This document shows, in pieces, positions 34,899 to 43,658 of a stretch of DNA of 55,107 nucleotides. A program made the translations under genes and the position numbers. Numbering within the stretch: the first letter of the stretch is position 1; every line of letters begins with the position of its first letter. The stretch is from Fuerstiella sp. Its GTDB lineage: Bacteria; Planctomycetota; Planctomycetia; Planctomycetales; Planctomycetaceae. The notes beneath the pieces are model-generated. The model did not search any database. It was not told the origin of the DNA and worked only from the letters and a program-made list of their open reading frames with translations. The DNA is taken from positions 1 to 55,107 of the forward strand of contig JALHMY010000062.1 of assembly GCA_022843805.1 (NCBI GenBank), given 5' to 3'.

Positions 34899-35206
34899 TG
34901 TTCATTCTCCTGCTTCTCTTCCGCTCAACAAAATCCCCTCGTTCACCATGAACAACAACAGGATCCGGTTGCATCGGTTTTGACGATTGTGCAGGTTACG
35001 AAACATCAATGCAAAGTTAAAATAGGTGCTTTACACAGTTTGTATAAAATTATTTACAGTTGGAAATTCATCGATTGCCCGGCAAATTCCGGCTGTTCCG
35101 GTTTTTAAACGCCGGCTCCCTTCATGCTGTGATCGTTTGCCGCATTGCTGTGCGATCCACAATGGTTAAACATACTCGCACCCTTTGCAGATCATCTCGA
35201 GCGAAT
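34899..35206. other. AT-rich gene-free stretch before the hairpin element
   Basis: About 300 bp with AT-rich parts (for example AAATAGGTGCTTTACACAGTTTGTATAAAATTATT-like composition at 35020-35055). TATAAAAT at 35041-35050 could be a -10 box on the plus strand, but no gene starts within 380 bp. No coding frame here is credible. Confidence 0.3.
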
Positions 35207-35326
35207 CCCCAATGGCGTGGACTTAAGCATCGTGCGGATTTCCATAGTCGTTTTTCGCTCCGCGAAAACACGCGAAAACGCTACTTTCGCGGAGCGAAAG
35301 GCGACAATAAGTCCACGCCATTGGGG
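35207..35326. repeat. 120-bp inverted-repeat element upstream of dus
   Basis: Perfect 19-bp terminal inverted repeats, CCCCAATGGCGTGGACTTA (35207-35225) and its complement (35308-35326). Inside, TTTCGCTCCGCGAAA and TTTCGCGGAGCGAAA are complementary too, so nearly the full element folds into one long hairpin. It has no coding capacity, and no clear target-site duplication was found. It stands 107 bp before the dihydrouridine synthase start. Confidence 0.9.
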
Positions 35327-35433
35327 CGGATCCCGGTCGGGGCTCAAAAGCATAAAAACGATAAGTTGAACACAATGGCCGTTCGGTCGTATCATTCCAC
35401 CGTTCTGATCCTGAGTTTCCCCGTTTCCTTTGC

Positions 35434-36603
35434 GTGAAAGCAGTTTCGATTAAGGCTGCAATTGTCGACATTTTTAAGCCAGCTGTGTTGTCGGCTGGCC
35501 CGCTGCCGCTCCCGACTGCAGCGCAGACGCTGGAAGTGCGGCCCGATTTCAGAGCACAGGTGTTCTACGGGCGAATTGCGCTTCCCAGCCGTTATTTGCT
35601 GTCTCCACTGGCAGGTTTTACGACCCTGCCTTTTCGCCGTATTGTCCGAAGAATTGGCGGAGTAGGGCTTGCGACGACCGATCTGGTAAATTCCAGAGCG
35701 TTATTGTCACGCAACGAACGCACCATGCAGATGGTGGAAACTCATCCGGAGGATCGTCCCTTCGCGGTTCAGATTTTTGGCAGCGAGCCGGACGTCATGG
35801 CCGATGCCGCTCAGATGCTGCAGGCTCACGGGGTCGATACGATTGACATCAACATGGGGTGTCCGGTTGATCGGATCGCCGAAGCCGGTTCAGGTGCCGG
35901 CATGATGTGTAATGTGGGAGGATCCGTGGAACTGGTACGTCGGGTGGTGGAAGCAGTCAGTATTCCTGTCAGCGTGAAGATGCGGCTCGGCTGGGATTCT
36001 ACTTCCCTGAGTTCACCATTGTTTGCCCGTCTGTTTGAGGAAGTTGGAGTCGCGGCAATCGCCATTCACGGTCGTACTCGGGAGCAGGGATTTAGTGGCA
36101 CCGTTTCGCTGGACGGGATTCGACAGACAGTAGAAGCCGTGAAGCGGATTCCCGTCATCGGAAACGGTGACATTCGCAACGTTGCTGATGCCGCTCGAAT
36201 GCTTCGCGAAACCGGCTGTCATGGAATTTCCATCGGTCGTGCAGCTCTGGCGAATCCCTGGATTTTTCGCCAGCTTTCTGAATGGGAACAAACGGGCGGG
36301 TATTCGCCTGCAGGTACATTTGATGAACGACTGCAACTGATGCTGATGCAGTTCCGCTGCATTGAAGAGCGCCATGGCACGGATCGTGCGATCGTACTTT
36401 TCCGAAAAATGGCCCACTGGTATTTGAAGGGGATGCGGGTTCAAAAGAAATTTCGCGGAGATTTTCAGAAGATCCGCACGCCGGAAGAAATGGCCGAGGC
36501 CCTTGAGAAGATCAAATCATCCGGGCCGGTCGATGGAAATCGCACGGGCGTTCTTACCGACTGTCATATTCCGGTTCCGTCCGGTCCGGTTGACAAATGG
36601 TAA
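35434..36603 (+). CDS. dusB: tRNA-dihydrouridine synthase (DusB-like)
   Basis: A 389-aa FMN-dependent enzyme that reduces uridines in tRNA to dihydrouridine. Evidence: LSPLAGFTTLPFRRIVRR (FMN-binding start), FAVQIFGSEPDVM, DINMGCPVDRI (catalytic Cys), VSVKMRLGWDS, IAIHGRTREQGFSG, IPVIGNGDI and GISIGRAALANPWIFRQL. The C-terminal extension FRKMAHWYLKGMRVQKKFR is the tRNA-binding helical domain. The GTG at 35434 gives about 50 residues before the barrel; no better start was found, so the exact N-terminus is uncertain. It overlaps the following membrane-protein gene by 7 bp. A hairpin element lies 107 bp upstream. Confidence 0.93.
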   Translation: MKAVSIKAAIVDIFKPAVLSAGPLPLPTAAQTLEVRPDFRAQVFYGRIALPSRYLLSPLAGFTTLPFRRIVRRIGGVGLATTDLVNSRALLSRNERTMQMVETHPEDRPFAVQIFGSEPDVMADAAQMLQAHGVDTIDINMGCPVDRIAEAGSGAGMMCNVGGSVELVRRVVEAVSIPVSVKMRLGWDSTSLSSPLFARLFEEVGVAAIAIHGRTREQGFSGTVSLDGIRQTVEAVKRIPVIGNGDIRNVADAARMLRETGCHGISIGRAALANPWIFRQLSEWEQTGGYSPAGTFDERLQLMLMQFRCIEERHGTDRAIVLFRKMAHWYLKGMRVQKKFRGDFQKIRTPEEMAEALEKIKSSGPVDGNRTGVLTDCHIPVPSGPVDKW

Positions 36604-38705
36604 GTCATCTCGAACCCGAAGAACGGCCAGCCGACGTATCGTCGACAGTCTCTGAACAGTCGCCAGTTCCGGCCGAATGTGGCCGCGAAACGCATCGATG
36701 GCAAAGATGGTGGTGGATTATCTGGACACTGGCGATGGGTGTCTGCGTCTATGGAGAGTGGCCTCGTCTGCTGCACGCGGTTCAGTCCCCCGCTGGAGTT
36801 CTGAGCTGGTTCACCGACTGGAATTCTGAAACGACGCTGCCGTCAATGGTGCTTCTGAGCCTTCCGCTGCTGATACGCTTCGGCCCCCTTCTGGGCTGCG
36901 GCCCAAAGCGTCGCGGAACGGGCAAAAGGAATGGCCGGTTCCTGACGGCAGTCAGCCCAGGCGGCACTTCATCGAATATTGAAACGCCACTGTCCGCTGG
37001 AAAGAAATCCTCGACCGGCCGATTCGGATATCTGCTGATCAGTGCCAGTCTGATGTTTTGTATTTCTCTGATGGCCAGTGTCAGCATTGGACGTCGCATC
37101 ATTGAAGTACCGGAACTCCAGAGAGTTGCATTATTGCCATTTATGGACTTGCCTCCCGCCTATCATGATGAATTCAGCTATCTTCTGCAGGCCAGAACAT
37201 TTCTGGCGGGCCGGTTATCCTGGCCGCCGACAACGGTGCAGCCTGAACTGTTTCATCAGGTTCACGTTCTGAATCACCCGCGAACCGCCAGTCGTTATTT
37301 CCCCTGGACTGGTCTCTGGATTGCGCCATTCGAATCGCTGGGATGTGCCGTCGCGGGTCACTGGCTTGCCGGAGCTGTCTCGTGCGTCTTTTTTTATCTC
37401 TCACTCACACAGCTGGTAAACCTTCGGACCGCCTTTTTCTGCGGTCTGCTGATTGCCATCAGCCCGGGCCTCAGCGTGTTCAGTAATTTACTGCTCGCTC
37501 ATCATCCTGTTCTGATGGCTCTGTCGATTTTTCTTTGGGCGTTTCTGCATTACATGAAGTCGTTTCGTTCAGGATATTTGCCGATCGCAGGTGTGGCATT
37601 AACTCTGGCAATGCTGGGGCGTCCGATGACGGCCGCAGGCTTTGCCCTGCCTTTCGGGATTTGGTTCCTGAACCACGTTCGTAAAGCTGTAACAGCCTCG
37701 GACGCTTCCGTCTCCGCTGTTCCGCTTCTGCGTCGTCCCGCGGTTCGACTTTCAATAGGGAATGTGATTTTATTGGGCACACCTCTGCTGATCGGCGGCG
37801 CAGTATTGCTGATCATGAATCGCAGCATTACGGGCCACTGGCTGAGTTCTGCATATCAGTATTACACAGATAATTGGACTCCCCGGCATCGTTATGGATT
37901 CAACAACGCGGATCGAGGTGCCCTGTTTGCTCGTCCGGACAACGTGATGGCAGCATATGACGAATGGGCCATCAATCTGACGCCCTGGGTTGCGTTGTCC
38001 AATGTCATCGGTCGAATGTATGCCAGTATCCTCTGGTCCTTCGGTCTGCTGCCCCTTGCCGCTGGCCTGCTCTTCGCTTTTCCCATGACCTGGTTTGGAA
38101 ATACGGAGTTTGGAAATACGCGGTTTGGAAATACAGACACTCGGCTGAAAATGCTCTGGTGGTCCATTCTGAGTCTGCATGCAGTCCATATCCCGTATTG
38201 GTATGACGGAATCATGCACTGGCATTACGTTTTTGAAACGGGTCCGCTTCTGCTGATGCTCGGCGGAATCGGACTCTGCGGTATCCCGGCAGTCCTGCGC
38301 TCGTGGCTCTCGGAAAAGTGCAGCGTCGTTTGGGTGTTTCTTTTCGCGTGCACAGCCGCACTGCCCGGCTGGGCAGACGCCGATTCGCTCTGGGGATTCT
38401 CAAAGGTTTCCATGGCTGTCAGTGAGCAGTCGTTTTCACGAATTCGAATGCATCAGTTTCGACAGCTGACCAATTCCGAAGGAGTGCATCATCCATGTCT
38501 GGTGCTGGTTGATGAACGCAACTCGGATCCTCAGCTGAGTTACATCGTCAACCCACCCGACCTGAATTCTGATGTACTGGTCTGCCGGCTGCCCGCTGAT
38601 ACTTCAGTCCTTTCAGAATTGCGGCAGGCCTTCCATGATCGCAGGTTTTATACGTTTGATCCTGCGAGCGGTACGATGCAGCCTTTGGATGCGTCACCCC
38701 CATGA
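36597..38705 (+). CDS. GT-C-fold glycosyltransferase-like integral membrane protein
   Basis: A 702-aa membrane protein with about 12 hydrophobic segments. After a cytoplasmic N-terminus and two helices, the first large external loop reads PPAYHDEFSYLLQARTFLAG, with the Asp-Glu pair typical of GT-C (PMT/ArnT-type) enzymes that transfer sugars from lipid-linked donors. HPRTASRYFPWTGLWIAPFESLG and a set of helices such as LLLAHHPVLMALSIFLWAFLHYM and GMALTLAML-like segments follow, with a C-terminal soluble domain after residue 590. The transferred sugar and acceptor are unknown. A triple FGNT repeat (WFGNTEFGNTRFGNTDTR) lies in a loop near residue 500. The ATG overlaps the dus stop by 7 bp, so it is translationally coupled. 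Confidence 0.8.
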   Translation: MVSHLEPEERPADVSSTVSEQSPVPAECGRETHRWQRWWWIIWTLAMGVCVYGEWPRLLHAVQSPAGVLSWFTDWNSETTLPSMVLLSLPLLIRFGPLLGCGPKRRGTGKRNGRFLTAVSPGGTSSNIETPLSAGKKSSTGRFGYLLISASLMFCISLMASVSIGRRIIEVPELQRVALLPFMDLPPAYHDEFSYLLQARTFLAGRLSWPPTTVQPELFHQVHVLNHPRTASRYFPWTGLWIAPFESLGCAVAGHWLAGAVSCVFFYLSLTQLVNLRTAFFCGLLIAISPGLSVFSNLLLAHHPVLMALSIFLWAFLHYMKSFRSGYLPIAGVALTLAMLGRPMTAAGFALPFGIWFLNHVRKAVTASDASVSAVPLLRRPAVRLSIGNVILLGTPLLIGGAVLLIMNRSITGHWLSSAYQYYTDNWTPRHRYGFNNADRGALFARPDNVMAAYDEWAINLTPWVALSNVIGRMYASILWSFGLLPLAAGLLFAFPMTWFGNTEFGNTRFGNTDTRLKMLWWSILSLHAVHIPYWYDGIMHWHYVFETGPLLLMLGGIGLCGIPAVLRSWLSEKCSVVWVFLFACTAALPGWADADSLWGFSKVSMAVSEQSFSRIRMHQFRQLTNSEGVHHPCLVLVDERNSDPQLSYIVNPPDLNSDVLVCRLPADTSVLSELRQAFHDRRFYTFDPASGTMQPLDASPP
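38094..38138 (+). repeat. In-frame 15-bp triplicate repeat in the GT-C gene
   Basis: TTTGGAAATAC occurs at 38094, 38109 and 38124 with an exact 15-bp period. This encodes FGNTE/FGNTR/FGNTD, one after another, in a loop of the membrane protein. The period is a multiple of three, so copy-number change keeps the frame. Confidence 0.9.
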
Positions 38706-38766
38706 CCATATGCCTGTGACAGTTTGCGAAACGGTGGCAGGCAGCGTCGGTTCTGGTTTACTGTTT

Positions 38767-38919
38767 AGAACCCCTAACAAAACCTCCGTGGCCGCGTTGT
38801 GTTGAGAGTGGTTGAGCTGCAAGGAAGAGCGACGCGGCGACAAATGTCGTCGAGGAGTGATGACGCCGCAGATCGACCGCTCTCGACACAACCCTCACGC
38901 AGGTTTTGTTAGGGGTTCT
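38767..38919. mobile_element. 153-bp MITE-like element with perfect 19-bp terminal inverted repeats
   Basis: AGAACCCCTAACAAAACCT (38767-38785) and its exact complement (38901-38919). A second inner pair, GTTGTGTTGAGAG against CTCTCGACACAAC, has one mismatch, so the interior also folds. It has no coding capacity. Both the GT-C gene (ends 38705) and the kinase gene (ends 38909) abut it, and the right terminal repeat supplies the kinase stop codon. No obvious target-site duplication is seen. It is assigned as a non-autonomous element from structure alone; a long terminator-like hairpin is an alternative. Confidence 0.75.
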
Positions 38920-41900
38920 CAGACGCATTGCCGGTTTTCGCATTCAGTCTCGCACGACTCTCCCGCAATCTGGTCAGAAGGGGCTGAATACTTCCCTTCA
39001 CTCGGCTTCGCGAACTCAGCTTCTCCATTCGTGATATCGCAGAATCATAATACTCCTGAGCTGCGTCCGGCTGGTTTCGGGCCACAGAGACCTGAGCCAT
39101 TTGCTGCAATGTTCTGACCAGGGCCAGTTGATACACCGGCACATCAGGATACTGATCAGCAAGCAGTTGCTGCTGTTTGAGTGAGTCTTTCAGGGATTGT
39201 TCTGCTCGATCCCGGCGACCAGTAGAAAACTGTATCGCAGCAATTCGAGCCAGTGTCGATGCGTATAGACTGCGATATTCGGGCACATCAGGCCAGGCTT
39301 CGACAAGTTCCTGACAAAGCTGCTCTGATTCCGAAAGACGTTGCAGATCTGCCGGACGAAGAGAAACCGCCGCACTAAGAGTATCTGCAAGCTCATATTT
39401 AAATCGTGCCGATGTCGGATGCCGATCCCTCAGATCCTTCAGGATACCAATGGCCTCATTCATCGCAGCGTCGGCCTTCTGCCAGTCTCTGGTCACTTGT
39501 GCCAGGCGTGCCTCCCCCTTCTTCGCCTGAGCGAGTAAGGCAAGATAAGAGACATTGCCTGGTACTTCCTCGGTCAGTGATCTCAGCAGCGACAGCGACT
39601 CCGCATTCATTTCAGATTCTCGTCGCAACCTCGCATTCTGCAGTGGTCCGATCGGAGGCGCACCACCGTCATCCGGATTGTTGTTTCGGTCCAGAAACGA
39701 GTTTCGCAGGCGAAGACGCGGCTCAACGCCATTTCGCAGACCAAATGAAACCATACTGTTAATCGTTGTCGCCAGTGCAAACCGTCCTTCCCGCGAGTCC
39801 CGCAGTTCAGGCGATGCGGTCAACAGCCTGCGAATTGTCTGAAATGTCTCCATCGCCCGGTTCAGCTCCCCGCGTTTTCCGGCAATCAGGATCAGCTGTT
39901 GCAAAATGTCAGTCTGAATGAGAATCAGGCTTGTATCACCGCTGCTTTTCCCTGCAATCGACTGATACTCTGCGAGAGCAGTTCGATATGATCGTTCTGA
40001 GTCTTCCAGACGTCCCAGTTGTTGCTGGATGTCGGCCACTCGACGCCGGGCAGCGGCAGACTGAGTACTCAGGTCTTTATTGTTTCCGGCGGCCAGACGA
40101 TCAAAGAAGCCGAGCAGCGTTTCAAGCAGTACAACATCCGCACTGCTGAGAACGGAATCCTCGCTCGGAATAATGTTGTCGTCATCTGCGAGATCATCCA
40201 GCAGGGATTCCGCCTTTCCGCGTGAGGCAATGTTGTTGATGACTTCTTCAAATGCTGCAACGGCGAGGTCAAGATTTGTCTCGGCCCGAGTACGTTCACG
40301 TTCGACATTCGCGAGTGCTTCAGTTTTTTCCTGCAGCGTCTTCTGAGTCAGTAATTGCTCACTGCGAATGGCTTCAATCGCCTTCTGTTTCTGAAGGTTT
40401 CCAATTCCAAGCAGAGCGGCAATCGCGATCAGCAAAACCATCGTCGCGGCGGAAAGGCTGGCGATCAGGGGATTCCGTCTGGACCACCGCCAGAGTCGTT
40501 CGATACTGCCGACTCGCCGGGCATAAATTGGACGATCTTCCAGAAATCTCCGCAAGTCCGTCTCAAGATCGCGGGCCGCTTGATATCGACGGGCAGGCTC
40601 CGAAGCACACGCCTTCAGCGTAATCGTTTCAAGATCCGCCGGAATCTCCCGACGAATAGAGCGAGGAGTTCGAGCGATCTGACGCTGACTCTGTCCACTG
40701 AGCGCCTGTGGCGCATTCAGCGCAGGTTCCAGTGTCAGCAGCTCGTACAGTGTAATTCCCAGTGCATAAATGTCGGTTCGAGCGTCTGCTTTTCCATGCA
40801 GCTGCTCAGGCGCCATATAGCGAAGCGTGCCGACGATTTCTCCGGTCTGAGTCACCCCGTCCAGTTCGGCCTTGCGGGCAAGTCCGAAATCGGCCACCCA
40901 GATCGTGCTGTTTCTGTCCAGCAGCAGGTTGGCTGGCTTGATGTCACGATGAAGAATGCCCTGATGATGAGCGTATTGCAGTGCATTGGCCACATTCGCC
41001 ATCAGCCGCGCAATATTGCGGAAATAGACTGCATTCAGAGGAGTGGACTCACGGACGGTTGCACCTTTCCAGACTGGCCGCTTCCTTACAGGTCGATCCC
41101 TCTTCGATCGATCTCCGATCGTTTGAGGTGATTCGGCCGCATCGGTTACATGTCCGGATTCTGCTGACAAAGCGGCGGCATCTTTGTGAGTTTTTTTGTT
41201 GCCGGAGGACGTTCCTTTGCCAGCATCATCCGGCGCAAACGGCTTGTCAGGTTCATTCCAGGAAGTGGAACCGAGAAGTTGTTGAATGGCCTCGTCAGTG
41301 CAGAACTGACGCGAAGGAAACTGAGTGGAAGCCGATTCAGATACGAATACGGATGCGCCGGACGGCGACAATGTTACGGCAGCGTCCGAACGAATATTCA
41401 GAGGAGCGGCGACCAGTGTCGCATCGCAGGACAACTCAGCCCCGCAGCAGCCACTTCGAAGACTTTCGATAACAGCGGCGAGCGTTACTCCGTCGATCAG
41501 CTGCATCGCGTAATATTGCAGTCCATGATCAACTCCAATACCGTAGACCGGTACAATATTGCTGTGGTGCAGTCCGGCTGCCGACTCGGCTTCTCTTCGA
41601 AATCGCCGGAGCTGGCGTTCAGAGCCGGCGATCAGGCTGCTAATCACTTTCAGAGCAACATGCCTCTTCAGCGAATGCTGCACAGCCTCATAGACAACGC
41701 CCATTCCTCCACGGCCGATTTCGCGGATGATTTCAAAGTCCCCGAGCAGCGTCGGCATGCCGGCACCGGCCGGCGATTCCGGAAGACCTGCCGTTGAACC
41801 CCGCGGATCAAGTTCCTTTTTGCTGACTCGCTCGACAAGCTCGATCGAAGCGAAAACGGCACGAATCAGGTCAGCGTGTTCGGGGCACGCACGAACGTAC

Positions 41901-41989
41901 TCGTCAATCGTCGGCTGTTGTCCAGCGCGAAGCCTTGCGGCGAATTCTTCCGCCAGATGATCAACCGGATGTCGTTCTTCATCGACCAT
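38909..41989 (-). CDS. Membrane-spanning Ser/Thr protein kinase with TPR-like sensor domain
   Basis: A 1026-aa planctomycete-type kinase. The cytoplasmic kinase domain has IGRGGMGVVYEAVQ (about 91-104), VALKVI with the Lys, HRDIKPANLLLD (347-358), VADFGLAR and GTLRYMAPEQLHG. A large insert of about 145 residues (roughly 175-320, Ser/Ala-rich) splits the domain between the hinge and the catalytic loop. One membrane helix is at about 512-533. Beyond it come coiled-coil (LLTQKTLQEKTEALANVERERTRAE) and TPR-like repeats (for example LGRLEDSERSYRTALAEYQSIAG), probably a periplasmic or cytoplasmic binding surface. It overlaps its sigma-factor gene by 11 bp. The C-terminus and stop are supplied by the adjacent MITE-like repeat. 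Confidence 0.93.
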   Translation of the reverse strand: MVDEERHPVDHLAEEFAARLRAGQQPTIDEYVRACPEHADLIRAVFASIELVERVSKKELDPRGSTAGLPESPAGAGMPTLLGDFEIIREIGRGGMGVVYEAVQHSLKRHVALKVISSLIAGSERQLRRFRREAESAAGLHHSNIVPVYGIGVDHGLQYYAMQLIDGVTLAAVIESLRSGCCGAELSCDATLVAAPLNIRSDAAVTLSPSGASVFVSESASTQFPSRQFCTDEAIQQLLGSTSWNEPDKPFAPDDAGKGTSSGNKKTHKDAAALSAESGHVTDAAESPQTIGDRSKRDRPVRKRPVWKGATVRESTPLNAVYFRNIARLMANVANALQYAHHQGILHRDIKPANLLLDRNSTIWVADFGLARKAELDGVTQTGEIVGTLRYMAPEQLHGKADARTDIYALGITLYELLTLEPALNAPQALSGQSQRQIARTPRSIRREIPADLETITLKACASEPARRYQAARDLETDLRRFLEDRPIYARRVGSIERLWRWSRRNPLIASLSAATMVLLIAIAALLGIGNLQKQKAIEAIRSEQLLTQKTLQEKTEALANVERERTRAETNLDLAVAAFEEVINNIASRGKAESLLDDLADDDNIIPSEDSVLSSADVVLLETLLGFFDRLAAGNNKDLSTQSAAARRRVADIQQQLGRLEDSERSYRTALAEYQSIAGKSSGDTSLILIQTDILQQLILIAGKRGELNRAMETFQTIRRLLTASPELRDSREGRFALATTINSMVSFGLRNGVEPRLRLRNSFLDRNNNPDDGGAPPIGPLQNARLRRESEMNAESLSLLRSLTEEVPGNVSYLALLAQAKKGEARLAQVTRDWQKADAAMNEAIGILKDLRDRHPTSARFKYELADTLSAAVSLRPADLQRLSESEQLCQELVEAWPDVPEYRSLYASTLARIAAIQFSTGRRDRAEQSLKDSLKQQQLLADQYPDVPVYQLALVRTLQQMAQVSVARNQPDAAQEYYDSAISRMEKLSSRSRVKGSIQPLLTRLRESRARLNAKTGNASENP

Positions 41990-42635
41990 CGTGAGTACTC
42001 TGGGAATTTAATCGACTCAGCATTTCACCCAAACGTGCTGCAGCTCTGAGATAGCGGTTGCTGGCCGCAGTGGGACTGAGCCCAAGTACTTCGGAAACCT
42101 GCTGATTTGTCAGTTGTTCAAAATGCCTCAGCGCCAGAACTTCACGATCAATTTCATTCATCGAATTCAGTGCTTCCTGAAGCCATGTTGTTTCTTCAGC
42201 TCTCACCGCTGCGAGACTCGGTGACGTAATCTGATCGATAAGAAACCGGGCAATCGAAAGGCTTGTTCCCGTTCCCTGATCATCAGGGTCAGCAGAGAAT
42301 CGTACTTCCCGATTAATGTCCCGTCTTTCTCTAAACTGTCTGCGCTGCATATCGATCAGCGTTTGCACCGTCCGTTGTCGCGCCCAGACAAAGAAGGAGA
42401 CGTCGCTTCGCGTGACAAATTCATCAATGCGTTTCGCGATTTCAATGTAAGCTTCCTGCAGGACATCGGCCGGGTCCAGTCGCCCACGAATTCGCGAATC
42501 GATGCGAAAACAGACAATTCGTTCGAGTCGGTCGCGGTATTGCAGAAAAAGACTGGCGAGAGCCGGTTTTCCGCCTTCCAAAAGTACTCGCTTCTCGGAC
42601 TCTTCAGCAGTTTCCATGATTTCAGCGGGGTCCAT
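41979..42635 (-). CDS. ECF-type sigma factor paired with the Ser/Thr kinase
   Basis: A 218-aa sigma-70 family protein of the ECF type seen in Planctomycetes, which often lies beside large kinases. Region 2 is PALASLFLQYRDRLERIVCFRIDSRIRGRLDPADVLQEAYIEIAKRIDEFVTRSDVSFFVWARQRTVQTLIDMQRRQFRERRD. Region 4 is WLQEALNSMNEIDREVLALRHFEQLTNQQVSEVLGLSPTAASNRYLRAAARLGEML, holding the DNA-binding helix. ATG 42635 is used because GGAG lies 8 nt before it; 42650 is an alternative. Its stop overlaps the kinase start by 11 bp, so sigma and kinase are coupled and probably co-regulated. The kinase may phosphorylate or otherwise control this sigma factor (inference). Confidence 0.92.
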   Translation of the reverse strand: MDPAEIMETAEESEKRVLLEGGKPALASLFLQYRDRLERIVCFRIDSRIRGRLDPADVLQEAYIEIAKRIDEFVTRSDVSFFVWARQRTVQTLIDMQRRQFRERRDINREVRFSADPDDQGTGTSLSIARFLIDQITSPSLAAVRAEETTWLQEALNSMNEIDREVLALRHFEQLTNQQVSEVLGLSPTAASNRYLRAAARLGEMLSRLNSQSTHDGR

Positions 42636-42905
42636 AGCGGAAAACTCCATTTGAAACAGCTGAGCGGGCAGAGGGTCTGCAGAAAACGAAAAGTCGATCT
42701 GCCAGTGTAAAACCATGCTCGGGCAGGTTTTGCGCTTCAGAATTCCGTGAATTTGACGGGGTAAAGAAAAATTTAAAAATTGCCAGTGGATGAATTCCGT
42801 GCCGCGTCGGTACCCCATTCAGGCCAGCTAAAGAACTTGTGGAATCAAAAATCTGTCTGGTCCTGCGAAGACAGCGTAAACTACTACAAATCAGTCTCTG
42901 CTGAA

Positions 42906-42912
42906 AAGGAGG
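42906..42912 (+). promoter_or_regulatory. Strong Shine-Dalgarno AAGGAGG for the EF-hand gene
   Basis: AAGGAGG is 6 nt from ATG 42919, the best match to the anti-SD sequence seen in this window. It fixes the start of the EF-hand protein and suggests high translation. Confidence 0.8.
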
Positions 42913-42918
42913 ACTTCC

Positions 42919-43539
42919 ATGCGAATTCCCGTCGTTATTCTGACTCTCCTGACCCTGGGTGGCGTTGCCAGTGCACAGGATGCGGAAAAGAAACAGAAGG
43001 CAGAACGCCCCGATAAAGCGGCCATTCGTCAAAAAATGTCTGAGCGACGGCCTGAAATGGGTGCGGCGATGGCAAGGCGATTGCCCGTTATGATGGCACT
43101 CGACGTGGACAAAGACGGCGCTCTGTCAGCCAGCGAAATCGAGAATGCATCCAAAACTCTCGCCAAACTGGACAAAAACGGCGATGGTCAGCTGAGCGCT
43201 GAGGAACTCCGCCCTGACTTCGCGGCAATGGCACGCGAAGGAATGCCCGGCAAAAAGGGACAGGAAGGCGGTCGTTCAAAAGAAATGATGGTTCGTATGT
43301 TTGATACCCGCGATACAAATGGAGATGGCAAACTCACGGGAGATGAAATTCCCGAACGTCTGCAGGGCATGATGTCCCGCATTGATGAAAACAGCGACGG
43401 CAGCATCGATCGACTGGAAATGGAAAAAGCGGCCGTCAGGCTCGCCGAACGAAATGGCCAGCGTTCCGGTGAACGTGAAGGCAAAGACGGAGCAGGTGTT
43501 CGCCCGAAACGACCTCCTCAGGAAGAACCGTCTAACTGA
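42919..43539 (+). CDS. Exported EF-hand protein
   Basis: A 206-aa protein with a signal peptide (RIPVVILTLLTLGGVASAQ, cleavage near residue 19-20) and four EF-hand calcium loops. They are DVDKDGALSASE, DKNGDGQLSAEE, DTNGDGKLTGDE and DENSDGSIDRLE. Canonical Asp at loop position 1 and Glu at position 12 are kept in all of them. Linkers are rich in Arg, Met and Lys, and the C-terminal 25 residues are basic and Pro-rich. Probably a periplasmic or secreted calcium-binding protein of unknown partner. A strong ribosome site (42906-42912) lies upstream. It is divergent from the kinase and sigma genes, with a gap of about 280 bp. Confidence 0.9.
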   Translation: MRIPVVILTLLTLGGVASAQDAEKKQKAERPDKAAIRQKMSERRPEMGAAMARRLPVMMALDVDKDGALSASEIENASKTLAKLDKNGDGQLSAEELRPDFAAMAREGMPGKKGQEGGRSKEMMVRMFDTRDTNGDGKLTGDEIPERLQGMMSRIDENSDGSIDRLEMEKAAVRLAERNGQRSGEREGKDGAGVRPKRPPQEEPSN

Positions 43540-43658
43540 AATGTTCCTCAAACTGAACTGCCTGAAATGCCTGAACTCGTGATATTGTTACTCTGACTAA
43601 CACTGTTCTTCGATCGAGTCTTTCGACTGACACGGATCCTCTGACAGAGAGCTGACCT

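Noticed and set aside
35060-35437. Frame of 125 codons across the hairpin element upstream of dus
   Set aside because: It crosses a palindromic element and ends inside the dus start; codon content looks random.
38767-38919. Simple rho-independent terminator shared by the two convergent genes
   Set aside because: The stem is 153 bp overall with 19-bp perfect ends and no terminal T-run, so a mobile-element origin fits better, although termination cannot be excluded.
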